DNA of 64,000 nucleotides from Thermohalobaculum sp039816045 (GTDB lineage Bacteria > Pseudomonadota > Alphaproteobacteria > Rhodobacterales > Rhodobacteraceae), in contig JBCBYB010000011.1 of NCBI GenBank assembly GCA_039816045.1, forward strand, positions 1 to 64,000, given 5' to 3'. Positions 7,139-15,585 of this stretch are shown one piece after another. The position numbers and the translations under genes are program-made. A model generated the notes under the pieces. That model was not told the DNA's origin. It did no database searches and was given only the letters and a program-made list of their open reading frames with translations. Positions within the stretch are counted from its first letter, which is position 1; each line of letters starts with the position of its first letter.

Positions 7139-8469
7139 GCGCGGCCCAAGGCCCGGTGGATCGAGAGGGCGGCATCCCGCCCTTCGGCCACGGCGGTCAC
7201 GGTCAGATCGTCACCCCCGGCCGCACAATCGCCCGCGGCCCAGATCCCGGTGAGGGAGGTGTGCCCCTCCCCGTCCACCGCGATCTTGCGGCCCTCCAGC
7301 GCGATGCCCTCCGGTGTGCCCTCCAGCGTCTGGCCGATGGCCTTGAAGATCTGATCCGCGGGCAAGCGCATGGTCTCGCCAGTGCCCTCGAGGCCGCTTT
7401 CGCCTGCGCGGGTGTATTCGAGCTCGATCTCCGCCGCCGTGCCGTTGCCGTGGACCGCCACCGGCCGCACCCAGAAGCGGAAGGAGACACCCTCGGCCGC
7501 CGCATGCTCCTGCTCGACCCGGCTCGCGGGCATGGACTCGCGCCCCCGGCGATAGGCGATGGTGACGGTCTCGGCCCCCAGCAGCTTCGACTGCACCGCT
7601 GCGTCGATGGCCGTCATGCCGCCGCCGATCACCACCACATTGCGCCCCACGGGCAGGGTCGTGAGATCCGCCGCCTGGCGCAGATCCGCGATGAAGGCGA
7701 CCGCATCCGCGACACCGTCCTTGTCCTCGCCCTCCGCCCGCAGCGCGTTCACCCCGCCGAGCCCCATGGCCAGCAGCACCGCATCATGGCGGCCCTGGAG
7801 ATAGGCGAGGCTGAGATCCTCGCCGAGGCGTGCGCGCTTGATCTCGATCCCGCCGATGCCGAGCAGCCACTCCACCTCGCGCGCGGCGAAACCCTCGACC
7901 GTCTTGTAGGCCGCAATGCCGTATTCGTTCAGCCCGCCCGGGCGCTCGGCGGCATCGTAGATCTCGACCTCGTGGCCGAGCATGGCCAACCGGTGCGCCG
8001 CCGCCAGCCCCGCCGGCCCCGCGCCGACCACTCCCACGGTCTTGCCAGTGGACGCCGCGCGCGCAAACGGATGCCCCGGACGCGCCATCGCCGCATCGGT
8101 CGCAAAGCGCTGGAGCCGGCCGATCTCCACCGGCTTGCCCTCCGCCGCCTCGCGCACGCAGGCCTCCTCGCAGAGTGTCTCGGTCGGGCACACGCGCGCG
8201 CACATGCCGCCGAGGATGTTCTGCTCGAAGATGGTCTGCGCCGCCTCCACCGGACGGCCCGCGCCGATCTGGCGGATGAAGAGCGGGATGTCGATGTCCG
8301 TCGGACAGGCCGTGATGCAAGGCGCATCGTGGCAGAAGTAACAGCGATCCGCGGCCACCAGCGCCTCGTGCCCCGACAGCGGCGGGTGCAGGTCGGCGAA
8401 GTTGTCGGCGATGGTTTGAGTGTCGAGACGCCCCGCGGCGATGCCGGGGGTGCGGGAGGGCTGGCTCAT
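7135..8469 (-). CDS. preT: NAD(P)-dependent dihydropyrimidine dehydrogenase, subunit PreT
   Basis: 444 residues. The N-terminal region has the cysteine clusters of glutamate-synthase-beta-type 4Fe-4S domains: CYFCHDAPCITACPTDIDIP and GGMCARVCPTETLCEEAC. An FAD-binding site follows (VVGAGPAGLAAAHRLAMLGH), then the NAD(P)H domain (VVVIGGGMTAIDAAVQSKLLGA), and a closing GIWAAGDCAAGG. PreT takes electrons from NAD(P)H and passes them to PreA. It is the first gene of a coupled set preT-VOC-DUF1428. The 177 bases upstream separate it from cdd and hold an unusual heptamer array, so it may have its own promoter. Confidence 0.94.
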   Translation of the reverse strand: MSQPSRTPGIAAGRLDTQTIADNFADLHPPLSGHEALVAADRCYFCHDAPCITACPTDIDIPLFIRQIGAGRPVEAAQTIFEQNILGGMCARVCPTETLCEEACVREAAEGKPVEIGRLQRFATDAAMARPGHPFARAASTGKTVGVVGAGPAGLAAAHRLAMLGHEVEIYDAAERPGGLNEYGIAAYKTVEGFAAREVEWLLGIGGIEIKRARLGEDLSLAYLQGRHDAVLLAMGLGGVNALRAEGEDKDGVADAVAFIADLRQAADLTTLPVGRNVVVIGGGMTAIDAAVQSKLLGAETVTIAYRRGRESMPASRVEQEHAAAEGVSFRFWVRPVAVHGNGTAAEIELEYTRAGESGLEGTGETMRLPADQIFKAIGQTLEGTPEGIALEGRKIAVDGEGHTSLTGIWAAGDCAAGGDDLTVTAVAEGRDAALSIHRALGRA

Positions 8470-8509
8470 CGGACCTCCTGGCCATTTGCTTGCGTGAAAA
8501 CTCTGCCGC

Positions 8510-8640
8510 AGTGCGAAACTTTTATCAAATGGAAAAATTTTTGGTCGCGTCGGAAAACCTCAGCCCGTCCAATATCGCTGATATCGCAGCAATGTCGCCG
8601 CGCAATATCGCACCCGGATATCGCAGAGGGCCGGGCAATT
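8510..8640 (-). promoter_or_regulatory. preT upstream region with tandem ATATCGC heptamers
   Basis: Exact ATATCGC occurs at 8572-8578, 8581-8587, 8605-8611 and 8618-8624, with a one-mismatch copy ATGTCGC at 8592-8598. Start-to-start spacings are 9, 11, 13 and 13 bases. GCAATATCGC at 8602-8611 is palindromic but for one pair. Nearby 8518-8545 is AT-rich, out of character for this genome. The array lies upstream of preT (first base 8469), so it may be a multi-site operator. The cognate regulator is unknown. Confidence 0.5.
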
Positions 8641-8646
8641 GGGCCG

Positions 8647-9039
8647 TCAGCGGAGGTTCTCGGGCCCGAAGGAGGCGGGCAGCAGGCTCTCCAGCGTGTG
8701 CGCCTCAAGCAGGCCGCTGCTGTCGCAGAGCAGAACCGGCGTGTCGGGGGCGGCAAACTCCCGGATGCGCTGGCGGCAACCGCCACAGGGCGCGCAGGGG
8801 GCACCATCTGGCCCGGAAATCGCAATGGCTGCAATGGCTTGGCCACCGGCTGCGACCATGGCTCCGATGGCGGTGGCCTCGGCACATTGGCCCTGTGGAT
8901 AGGCCGCGTTCTCCACATTGCAGCCCCGATGGATCCGGCCATCGGTGTCCCGCAGCGCCGCACCGACCTGGAACTTGGAATAGGGCGCATAGGCGCGGGC
9001 CCGCATCTCAGCCGCTGCCTCCATAAGCTCCTGATCCAT
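8647..9039 (-). CDS. cdd: Cytidine deaminase
   Basis: 130 residues. The zinc-dependent deaminase motifs are intact: CAE at Cys52-Glu54 within QGQCAEATAIGAM, and PCGGCRQ with Cys85 and Cys88. NVENAAY is the nucleoside-binding segment and AYAPYSKFQVGAAL is the usual N-terminal motif. The enzyme turns cytidine or deoxycytidine into uridine or deoxyuridine. It shares its first base with the last base of the upstream permease gene, so it is coupled to the transporter. This strongly suggests the transporter carries pyrimidine nucleosides. Confidence 0.95.
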   Translation of the reverse strand: MDQELMEAAAEMRARAYAPYSKFQVGAALRDTDGRIHRGCNVENAAYPQGQCAEATAIGAMVAAGGQAIAAIAISGPDGAPCAPCGGCRQRIREFAAPDTPVLLCDSSGLLEAHTLESLLPASFGPENLR

Positions 9040-10004
9040 CAGCGTTCTTTCCGGTAGGGAACCCCGAGTGCTGCCGGCGGGATCGCCCGTCCGAAGAAGC
9101 CCGCCAGCAGCACCACGGTGGCGATGTAGGGCAGCACCAGCACCAGCTCGATCGGCACCTCTCCGACCACCGGCAGCGACGTGCCTTGCAGCCGTGCGCC
9201 CGCCGCCTCGAGGAAGCCAAACAGCAGGCAGGCGCCGAGCACGGGCCAGGGCCGCCATTTCCCGAAAATCATAGCCGCCAGAGCGATATAGCCCTTGCCC
9301 GCCGACATCTCCCGCACGAAACCCGCGCCGTGGGCGGTGGACAGAAACGCCCCCGCAAGCCCGCAGAGCAGCCCCGCGATCAGCACCCCGCGGTAGCGCA
9401 GCCAGACCACCGAGACCCCTGCACTGTCGACCGCATTTGGCATCTCGCCCACCGCCCGCAGCCGCAGCCCGAAGGCCGTGTGCCAGAGCAGCCACCAGAC
9501 CAGCGGCACCGAGGCGAGCGCCAGATAGACTGGCAGGGTGTGGCCGGAGACCAGCTCCGCCCAGAACGGCCCGAAGCCCGGCACTTCGGCGAGCCCTTCT
9601 GCGCCGGGCAATGCGATGGGAGAGAACCGCTCCTCCGGCTCGAGGATGGGCGTCTGCCCGCCTTGGCGGAAGAGCGCAATCCCCGCCACCACGGTGAGCC
9701 CAGAGGCCAGGATGTTGATCGCAACGCCCGAGATGATCTGCTCACCCTTATGCGTGATGCAGGCGAACCCATGCAGGGCGGCCATGGCAGCGGAGGCACC
9801 AAGCGCCGCCACCAGCCCGGCCCAGGCGCTGCCGGTCAGCGTGGCCACAGCAGCGGCGGCGAATGCGGAGGCCAGCAGCTTGCCCTCGAGCCCGATGTCG
9901 ATGACCCCGGCCCGCTCGGAGACCAGCCCCGCCATAGCGCAAAGAATGAGCGGGGTCGCGAGGCGCAGCGTCGAGTCCGCCAGCAGGAGCGCATCAAGCC
10001 ACAT
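9039..10004 (-). CDS. ABC transporter permease, BMP/nucleoside type (second subunit)
   Basis: 321 residues, hydrophobic throughout with about eight to ten membrane helices. TPLILCAMAGLVSERAGVIDIGLEGKLLASA is the signature of this branched-chain-like permease family used with BMP-type binding proteins, such as NupQ/YufQ. SAGKGYIALAAMIFGKWRPW is the conserved segment near the ATPase contact. The gene overlaps its neighbours on both sides by one base. It would form the membrane channel with the permease at 10004-11086. Nucleosides are the likely cargo because cdd follows directly. Confidence 0.92.
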   Translation of the reverse strand: MWLDALLLADSTLRLATPLILCAMAGLVSERAGVIDIGLEGKLLASAFAAAAVATLTGSAWAGLVAALGASAAMAALHGFACITHKGEQIISGVAINILASGLTVVAGIALFRQGGQTPILEPEERFSPIALPGAEGLAEVPGFGPFWAELVSGHTLPVYLALASVPLVWWLLWHTAFGLRLRAVGEMPNAVDSAGVSVVWLRYRGVLIAGLLCGLAGAFLSTAHGAGFVREMSAGKGYIALAAMIFGKWRPWPVLGACLLFGFLEAAGARLQGTSLPVVGEVPIELVLVLPYIATVVLLAGFFGRAIPPAALGVPYRKER

Positions 10005-11086
10005 CAGCGTCTCCCGATCAGCCGGCTGAGCCAGGGCACGAACATCAGCGCAAGCGCCCCAGAGAACAGGATGATAAGCCCTTGGATCAGCAGCACCATT
10101 TCGCGGGTGATGGTGGTGAACTCGAAGTCGAGCTCGGCCCCGCCCTGGTAGAGCGCGCCGAACAGCAGCGCCGCGAGGACGACCCCCACCGGGTGTGCGC
10201 GTCCCATCAGCGCCACCGCGATCCCGGTGAAGCCATAGCCCGAGGTGAAGTTCAGCACCATTTTGCCCTGGGCGCCCATGACCTCGTTGGTGGCCATCAG
10301 CCCGGCGATGGCGCCCGAGAGCGCCATGGCGGCGACCACCATCCCCGGCACGCCGATGCCCGCATAGACGGCGGCGGGCTCGGACTGCCCGATGGTGCGC
10401 AGCCTATACCCCCAACGGGTGCGCCAGATCAGCACCCAGACGGCGACGCAGGCCAGCAGCGCGATCACGAAGGAGAGGTTGAGCGGGCTGCGGCCCATCT
10501 CGATCCCCACCGGCCCCGCGATGTCATGGAGGAAGGGCAGGCGCGCGCCCTCGGCGATCTCGCGGCTCTCGGGGTTCGCCTGGCCCTCGCGCATCAAAGG
10601 CCCGGCGAGCAGCGCCACCATCATGCCCGAGGCGATGAAGTTGAACATGATGGTGGTGATGACGATGTGGCTGCCCCGGTGAGCCTGCAACCAGCCGGGG
10701 ATCGCGGCCCAGAGCGCCCCCATCGCAGCGGCGCCCAGGATCGCAACGGGGATCACCATCAGCCCCGGCAGCCACGGATCCAGCGCCACCGCCACCAGCA
10801 CGGCGCCAAGGCCGCCGAGATAGGCCTGCCCCTCGCCCCCGATGTTGAAGAGCTTGGCCTGGAACGCCACCGCCACGGCGAGCCCCGTGAAGATGAAATT
10901 CGTCGTGTAGTAGAGCGTGTAGCCGATCGCCCCCTCATAGACGAAGGCGCCCTGGATCATCACCGAGAGCGCATCGACGGGGTTCTCACCGATGATCGCC
11001 ACCACCCCGGCCGCCACCGCAAAGGCGAGCGCCAGATTGATCGCCGGGATCAGCCCCAGATCCGCCCAGGCCGGCAGCCGTGTCAT
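10004..11086 (-). CDS. ABC transporter permease, BMP/nucleoside type (first subunit)
   Basis: 360 residues. The ATG at 11086 overlaps the end of the ATPase gene by 4 bases. It is a polytopic protein with family segments FQAKLFNIGGEGQAYLGG, GSHIVITTIMFNFIASGMM and NFTSGYGFTGIAVALMGRAHP. These correspond to the NupP/YufP type of inner-membrane subunit. It pairs with the next permease. The start was fixed by the overlap, since upstream codons belong to the ATPase reading region. Confidence 0.92.
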   Translation of the reverse strand: MTRLPAWADLGLIPAINLALAFAVAAGVVAIIGENPVDALSVMIQGAFVYEGAIGYTLYYTTNFIFTGLAVAVAFQAKLFNIGGEGQAYLGGLGAVLVAVALDPWLPGLMVIPVAILGAAAMGALWAAIPGWLQAHRGSHIVITTIMFNFIASGMMVALLAGPLMREGQANPESREIAEGARLPFLHDIAGPVGIEMGRSPLNLSFVIALLACVAVWVLIWRTRWGYRLRTIGQSEPAAVYAGIGVPGMVVAAMALSGAIAGLMATNEVMGAQGKMVLNFTSGYGFTGIAVALMGRAHPVGVVLAALLFGALYQGGAELDFEFTTITREMVLLIQGLIILFSGALALMFVPWLSRLIGRR

Positions 11087-12621
11087 GTCGCCCCCTCCGC
11101 CTCTGCAGACACACCGGCCATCATGAGCCCGAGGGTGCGGATATCCGCCTCCGCCCGCGCGACCGTGCCGACGATCCGGCCTGCGTTCATCACCGCGATC
11201 CGGTCGGCGAGGCTCATGATCTCGTCCAGCTCCACCGAGACCAGCAGCACCGCGCAGCCCGCCGCCTTCATCTCCATGATCCGGCGGTGGATGAACTCGA
11301 TCCCGCCGATGTCCACGCCGCGCGTCGGCTGGCCGATCAGCAGCACCTTGGGCGCCTGCTCGATCTCCCGCGCGAGCACCAGCTTCTGCTGATTGCCGCC
11401 GGAGAAGCCCGCGGTGCGCAAGCGTGGATCGGCGGGGCGCACATCGAAGCGCTCCATCAGTGCCGCGCAATGGCGGGTCATGGTGGCGGGGCTGAGCCAG
11501 CGGCCCTCTCCGGTCGCAGGCCCGTCATGGTAGCCAAGCACCGCGCTCTCCCGCGCCTCGAAGCCGAGGACAAGCCCGCGAAGATGGCGGTCCTCCGGCA
11601 CATGGGCGAGGCCGAGGGTGCGCATCTCCGCCGGGTCGCAGGGGGAGCGGGCGTCGATGACCCGGTTGCCGAGGGTCATGCGCCCCTCTTGCACGGGCAC
11701 CATGCCCGAGAGCACGTCCAGCAGCTCCGACTGCCCGTTGCCCGAGACGCCGGCGAGGCCGAGGATCTCGCCCGCCCGGATCTCGAGGCTGACATCCGAG
11801 AGACGCGCCACCCCGCGCCCGTCGCGCCAGGTGAGCCCCTCGGCGGCGAAGGCGGTGGCATCGGCCTCCCGCTCGATCCGCTCAACGGTGAGCACGACCT
11901 TGCGCCCGACCATCAGCTCCGCCAGCTCCTCCCGCGAGGTCTCAGGCGTTGTCCGGTGCGCGACCATCTTGCCCTGGCGCATCACCGAGACGGCGTCGGT
12001 TACCTCCATGATCTCGCGCAGCTTGTGGGTGATCAGCAGCACGGTGACCCCCCGATCGCGCAACGCGCGCAGGATCTCGAAGAAGCGGTCGGTCTCGGTG
12101 GGGGTGAGCACGCCCGTGGGCTCGTCGAGGATCAGCACCTCGGCGCCGCGACGCAGCGCCTTCAGGATCTCGACCCGCTGTTGCAGCCCCACGGGGAGAT
12201 CGCCGACGATGGAATCGGGATCGACCTCAAGGCCGTAGTCGCGCGAGAGCTCAGCAAGTGCCGCCCGCGTCTCCGCCCGGCCTTCGCGCAGCAGGAAGCC
12301 GCCCTCCGCACCCAGCATCACGTTCTCCAGCACCGTCGCGGTCTGCACCAGCATGAAGTGCTGGTGGACCATGCCGATCCCGAGGGAGATGGCGTCGGCG
12401 CTGTCGCGGATGCGGGCAGGCGCGCCCTTGATCTCGATGGCGCCGCTGTCCGCCTCGTAGAAGCCGTAGAGCACTGAGACCAGCGTCGATTTGCCGGCCC
12501 CGTTCTCCCCGATGATGCCGTGGATCGTACCGGGGGCGACCTCGAGATCCACCGCGTCGTTTGCCAGCACGGGCCCGAACCGTTTGGTGATGCCGGTCAG
12601 TCGAATTGCAGGGGCCGTCAT
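11083..12621 (-). CDS. ABC transporter ATP-binding protein with two ABC domains, BMP/nucleoside type
   Basis: 512 residues with two nucleotide-binding domains in tandem. The first has Walker A GENGAGKSTL near residue 38 and Walker B VLILDEPTGVLTP; HQHFMLV is the Q-loop region typical of nucleoside and sugar ABC ATPases. The second has a divergent P-loop, LAGVSGNGQSELLDV, without the lysine, and signature FSGGNQQKLVLAREI. One degenerate site is usual for this family (NupO, RbsA). It powers the two permeases that follow and overlaps genes on both sides by 4 bases. Confidence 0.95.
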   Translation of the reverse strand: MTAPAIRLTGITKRFGPVLANDAVDLEVAPGTIHGIIGENGAGKSTLVSVLYGFYEADSGAIEIKGAPARIRDSADAISLGIGMVHQHFMLVQTATVLENVMLGAEGGFLLREGRAETRAALAELSRDYGLEVDPDSIVGDLPVGLQQRVEILKALRRGAEVLILDEPTGVLTPTETDRFFEILRALRDRGVTVLLITHKLREIMEVTDAVSVMRQGKMVAHRTTPETSREELAELMVGRKVVLTVERIEREADATAFAAEGLTWRDGRGVARLSDVSLEIRAGEILGLAGVSGNGQSELLDVLSGMVPVQEGRMTLGNRVIDARSPCDPAEMRTLGLAHVPEDRHLRGLVLGFEARESAVLGYHDGPATGEGRWLSPATMTRHCAALMERFDVRPADPRLRTAGFSGGNQQKLVLAREIEQAPKVLLIGQPTRGVDIGGIEFIHRRIMEMKAAGCAVLLVSVELDEIMSLADRIAVMNAGRIVGTVARAEADIRTLGLMMAGVSAEAEGAT

Positions 12622-13319
12622 GCGCCCCGCCTCCGCAGCTCGAAGCCCTCGACGATCATCTTCGCCAAATGGGGCAGCTCGTCCGGTTCGACCGTCACCA
12701 CGCCCAGCCGCTCGGCCAGCTCATAGTCGCGCGCGTCAATGCCGTCGAGGGTTGCGACCGCGATCACGGGGACACCCATCTTCTCCGTCAAAGCCGCCCA
12801 TTCCCGCATATCTGCCGCCGAGATCGAGCGCTCCTCCGCCCGAACCCAAAGCGGCAGCGCCGTGGTGGAGCCGCCCATTGGCCCCTCGACCACATAGGCC
12901 GGCCCGCCGGGCGTGGGCGCGATCGCTTCCACCTTCCATCCCTCGGCACGGAGGCGCTGGCCCGCCCATTCGCGAAACTCTCGCGCATCCTCCGGGAACC
13001 CATCGTCGACCATGTCGGCGGTCTTCGACGCAGCGGCCGTCGTCTTGTCCGCCCGGTTGCGCCGCCACCGGCGGGCGAGCAGCACGAGGCCCCAGAACAC
13101 CGCCGCCGATCCCAGGATTGTGGTGATCGTCACAACCGGCGGCAGGCGCGGCTGGCCCTCCACCTCCGGGTAGTGCTCGAGAAAAACCAGCAGGAGCGGC
13201 ACCGGCGCCGCCACCAGCGAGGCGACCACCAGCATGATCTGCTGTACGATCCGCATCAGCGAGGTGATGGGACGGAGCGCCCGCTCGGTCGCCTTCATAG
13301 CAGGCGTCGCACCGCTCAT
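12618..13319 (-). CDS. Membrane-anchored protein with weak restriction-endonuclease-like domain (paralogue A)
   Basis: 233 residues; the ATG at 13319 overlaps the VOC stop by 4 bases. Two hydrophobic helices (about 25-45 and 60-80) end in RRWRRN. A soluble domain of about 130 residues follows, with EFREWAGQRLRAEGWKVE, ALPLWVRAE and MGVPVIAVATLDGIDARDYELAERLGVVTVEPDEL. This order resembles Mrr-type restriction-endonuclease-like folds, where the central strand normally carries a QxK catalytic pair; here it reads LWVR, so catalysis is doubtful. It is clearly related to the protein at 13780-14478. Role unknown; translational coupling to the transporter ATPase suggests a transporter-linked function. 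Confidence 0.6.
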   Translation of the reverse strand: MSGATPAMKATERALRPITSLMRIVQQIMLVVASLVAAPVPLLLVFLEHYPEVEGQPRLPPVVTITTILGSAAVFWGLVLLARRWRRNRADKTTAAASKTADMVDDGFPEDAREFREWAGQRLRAEGWKVEAIAPTPGGPAYVVEGPMGGSTTALPLWVRAEERSISAADMREWAALTEKMGVPVIAVATLDGIDARDYELAERLGVVTVEPDELPHLAKMIVEGFELRRRGA

Positions 13320-13783
13320 GCCGAGGGGTCCGTCCAACCGGGGATGCCTGCCACCAGCTCGACCGTGTTGCCCTCGGGATCGGTCGTGAAGACCCCGCGC
13401 CAGCCGATCCAGTCGAACACTTCGATGCGGTAGAACTGGCCGATCCGGTCATACCAGGCCATGGCGCGCTCCTGCTCCTCATAGCCGAGGCTGAGCGCGA
13501 TGTGATGGAGCGACGAGCGCACCCCGGTCTCGGGCGGCTCGTTGCCGACTGCGTGGATATCCGGGCGCCCCGCACCGGGCCCGAAAAGCGCCAGCACCGA
13601 TGTGTGCCCGCCAAAGCCCTCGGCGATGCGGAAAAACGTGATCCCGGCGGAGCGCTCCGACAGGCGCTCCAGCCCGAGCACCTCTCCATAGAAGCGCTCC
13701 ATCGCGTCCATATCGGCGCAGCGGATGGCGATCTCGCCAAGGGCGCGAACGCGAAAGCCGCGCTCATCGGAGGCGCCGCTCAC
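13316..13783 (-). CDS. VOC (glyoxalase) superfamily protein
   Basis: 155 residues, overlapping both neighbours by 4 bases. The pattern is VRALGEIAIRCADMDAMERFYGEVLGLERL for the first module, then LHHIALSLGYEEQERAMAWYDRIGQ and VFTTDPEGNTVELVAG for the second, closing with the acidic residue typical of metal-binding VOC proteins. Candidate metal ligands are the histidine in LHHIAL and the glutamate in NTVELV. It is distinct from the VOC gene at 6758. The substrate is unknown. It lies between two paralogous membrane proteins in the nucleoside transporter operon. Confidence 0.85.
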   Translation of the reverse strand: MSGASDERGFRVRALGEIAIRCADMDAMERFYGEVLGLERLSERSAGITFFRIAEGFGGHTSVLALFGPGAGRPDIHAVGNEPPETGVRSSLHHIALSLGYEEQERAMAWYDRIGQFYRIEVFDWIGWRGVFTTDPEGNTVELVAGIPGWTDPSA

Positions 13784-14478
13784 CGGAAGCTCCCGCCATG
13801 GGTGCCATTGGACCGGCTTTGTTCAAACCGCGACCACAGCGTGTCGATCTCGGGCGGCGTCAGAAGGATAAGCCCGCTGCCCTCGGTCAGCCGGCGCACC
13901 CCGTCGGGATACCCCGCCTCGGTCAAGAGCGCCGCCGCCCCGACCCCGATCCGCTGGGCTGCCCCCACCGCCCGGTGCACATCGCCCGCGGTGATCGCGA
14001 ACGGGTCCGGCCGGCACCAGACCGCCACCGTCACACGCCCGATACCGGCGATGAGGTCGAGCCCCAGTGGCCCGCTGTCCTCGAACCATTCGACCCGCCA
14101 GCCGGCCGAGCGGAGCCTCTGCGCCGCTCGGATGACAAACTCGCCATGGTCGGGATGGTGCGCCTGCGCAGCCATGGGCGGCAGCGGGACCGGCTCGATG
14201 GTCGGCTCGGTCGGCGGCACAGCGCCAAGGGGCGCGGGTGGCACCGACGATGGAACCGACGATGGCACCGCTCCCCTCGGCCCCCTCCGACGCCAGCGCC
14301 GCACTGTGAGCCAAAGCCAGTAGAGCAGCGCCGAGCCGAGCACAGCGCCCACGCCCGCGAGGGGCGGGATGGCCCCGTCGAACACGCCGTTCAGCACCAG
14401 CAATGCTGGCATCGGCACCAGCACGAACGCCACCACAAGGTGGAAGATCGTGCGCAGCAGTCCGATGATCACGCGCAT
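13780..14478 (-). CDS. Membrane-anchored protein with weak restriction-endonuclease-like domain (paralogue B)
   Basis: 232 residues. Two helices (about 8-30 and 40-60) are followed by VRRWRRRG, a Pro/Ser-rich linker built on a short tandem DNA repeat (PSSVPSSVPP), and a soluble domain. FVIRAAQRLRSAGWRVEWF matches EFREWAGQRLRAEGWKVE of paralogue A, and both share the LGS..(Y/F)W helix. GLDLIAGIGRVTVAVWCR would be the core sheet of an Mrr-like fold, with an aspartate kept but WCR where QxK is expected. It starts 24 bases after the binding-protein gene. The family is not recognised and the function unknown. Confidence 0.6.
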   Translation of the reverse strand: MRVIIGLLRTIFHLVVAFVLVPMPALLVLNGVFDGAIPPLAGVGAVLGSALLYWLWLTVRRWRRRGPRGAVPSSVPSSVPPAPLGAVPPTEPTIEPVPLPPMAAQAHHPDHGEFVIRAAQRLRSAGWRVEWFEDSGPLGLDLIAGIGRVTVAVWCRPDPFAITAGDVHRAVGAAQRIGVGAAALLTEAGYPDGVRRLTEGSGLILLTPPEIDTLWSRFEQSRSNGTHGGSFR

Positions 14479-14502
14479 CGTCGGGGCCTTCGCCGTCTCG
14501 CC

Positions 14503-15495
14503 TCAGTGCGGGCAGGCGCTGTCTGCGGTGTAGTCATGCACCGTGATCTCGCCCGAGAGGATGCCGGCCTTGGCCCCCTCGACCGCGGCTTTGAGCTCCG
14601 GTGTCACGAGCGCGGCGTTGTTCTCGTCCACCGCCCAGTCGATGCCGTCCTCAGCGATCCCGAGGATCTGCACGCCCGAGGAGAAGTTGCCGTCCATCGC
14701 GTCTTTGAACGTGTCGTAGGCGGCCACATCCACGCGCTTGAGCATCGAGGTGAGCACCGAGCCCGGCGCGAGGCCGTTCTGGTTGCTGTCGACACCGATC
14801 GAGAGCTTGCCGGCATCGGCGGCCGCCCGGATCACCCCGAGCCCGGTGCCACCAGCGGCCTGATAAATTACGTCCGCGCCACGGTCGATCTGGGACTGGG
14901 CAAGCTCAGCGCCCTTCGTCGGGTCGTTCCATGCCGCCGGCGTCGTCCCGGTCATGTTCTGGATGACCTCGGTCGCACCTGCGCTCTTGGCGCCCTGCAC
15001 ATAGCCGCAGGCGAATTTGCGAATGAGCGGGATGTCCATGCCGCCGACAAAGCCGACCTTGCCCGTGTCGCTGGCCATCGCCGCCGCCACACCGACGAGA
15101 TAGCTGCCCTCATGCTCCTTGAAGGCGTACTGGCGCAGATTCGGCTTGTCGAGCCAGCTCACATCGATGATTGCAAAGTCCACGTCCGGATTGTCGGCGG
15201 CCACCTTGTCGATCGCATCCGCCTGGGCAAAGCCCACACCCAGCACCACCGTCGCCCCGCGACGCACCATGCGGCGCATCGCCTGCTCGCGCTGGGTCTC
15301 GTTGGTGACCTCGAACTCCATCACCTCGACGCCGGTCTCGTCGATAAAGCGCTTGACGCCGTTCCAGACGCCTTCGTTGAAGCTCTTGTCGAACTTTCCG
15401 CCCATGTCGAAGACGACGGCGGGCTTGAAGTCCTCAGCCATCGCCGAGCTTGCAATCAGGGCTGCGGCCGCCGCGGAGAGCAGGGTCTTGAGCAT
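14503..15495 (-). CDS. BMP-family ABC transporter substrate-binding protein
   Basis: 330 residues with a signal peptide cleaved near SSAMA/EDF (about residue 20). PAVVFDMGGKFDKSFNEGVWNG is the family signature, as in PnrA/TmpC and BmpA, whose DxGG..D.SFN segment contacts the nucleoside base. GVGFAQADAIDKVAADNPD and ADVIYQAAGGTGLGVIRAA are further family motifs. It should capture nucleosides in the periplasm and deliver them to the permeases downstream. As first gene of the operon, it likely follows the main promoter in 15496-15585. Confidence 0.94.
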   Translation of the reverse strand: MLKTLLSAAAAALIASSAMAEDFKPAVVFDMGGKFDKSFNEGVWNGVKRFIDETGVEVMEFEVTNETQREQAMRRMVRRGATVVLGVGFAQADAIDKVAADNPDVDFAIIDVSWLDKPNLRQYAFKEHEGSYLVGVAAAMASDTGKVGFVGGMDIPLIRKFACGYVQGAKSAGATEVIQNMTGTTPAAWNDPTKGAELAQSQIDRGADVIYQAAGGTGLGVIRAAADAGKLSIGVDSNQNGLAPGSVLTSMLKRVDVAAYDTFKDAMDGNFSSGVQILGIAEDGIDWAVDENNAALVTPELKAAVEGAKAGILSGEITVHDYTADSACPH

Positions 15496-15585
15496 TGCGA
15501 TACCTCATTTGTTGATTTGCCACAGCTTAAGCACAGGACGCCGCGCGCGTTAAGGGCGTTTCGTGGTCGAGAGCGGCTGGGCGGC

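Noticed and set aside
8572..8624. Heptamer array as a replication origin (iteron-like)
   Set aside because: No initiator or partition gene is near, and the location immediately upstream of a metabolic gene favours an operator.
7156..9057. 633-codon plus-strand open frame opposite preT and cdd
   Set aside because: A shadow of two well-supported genes; no ribosome site or domain.
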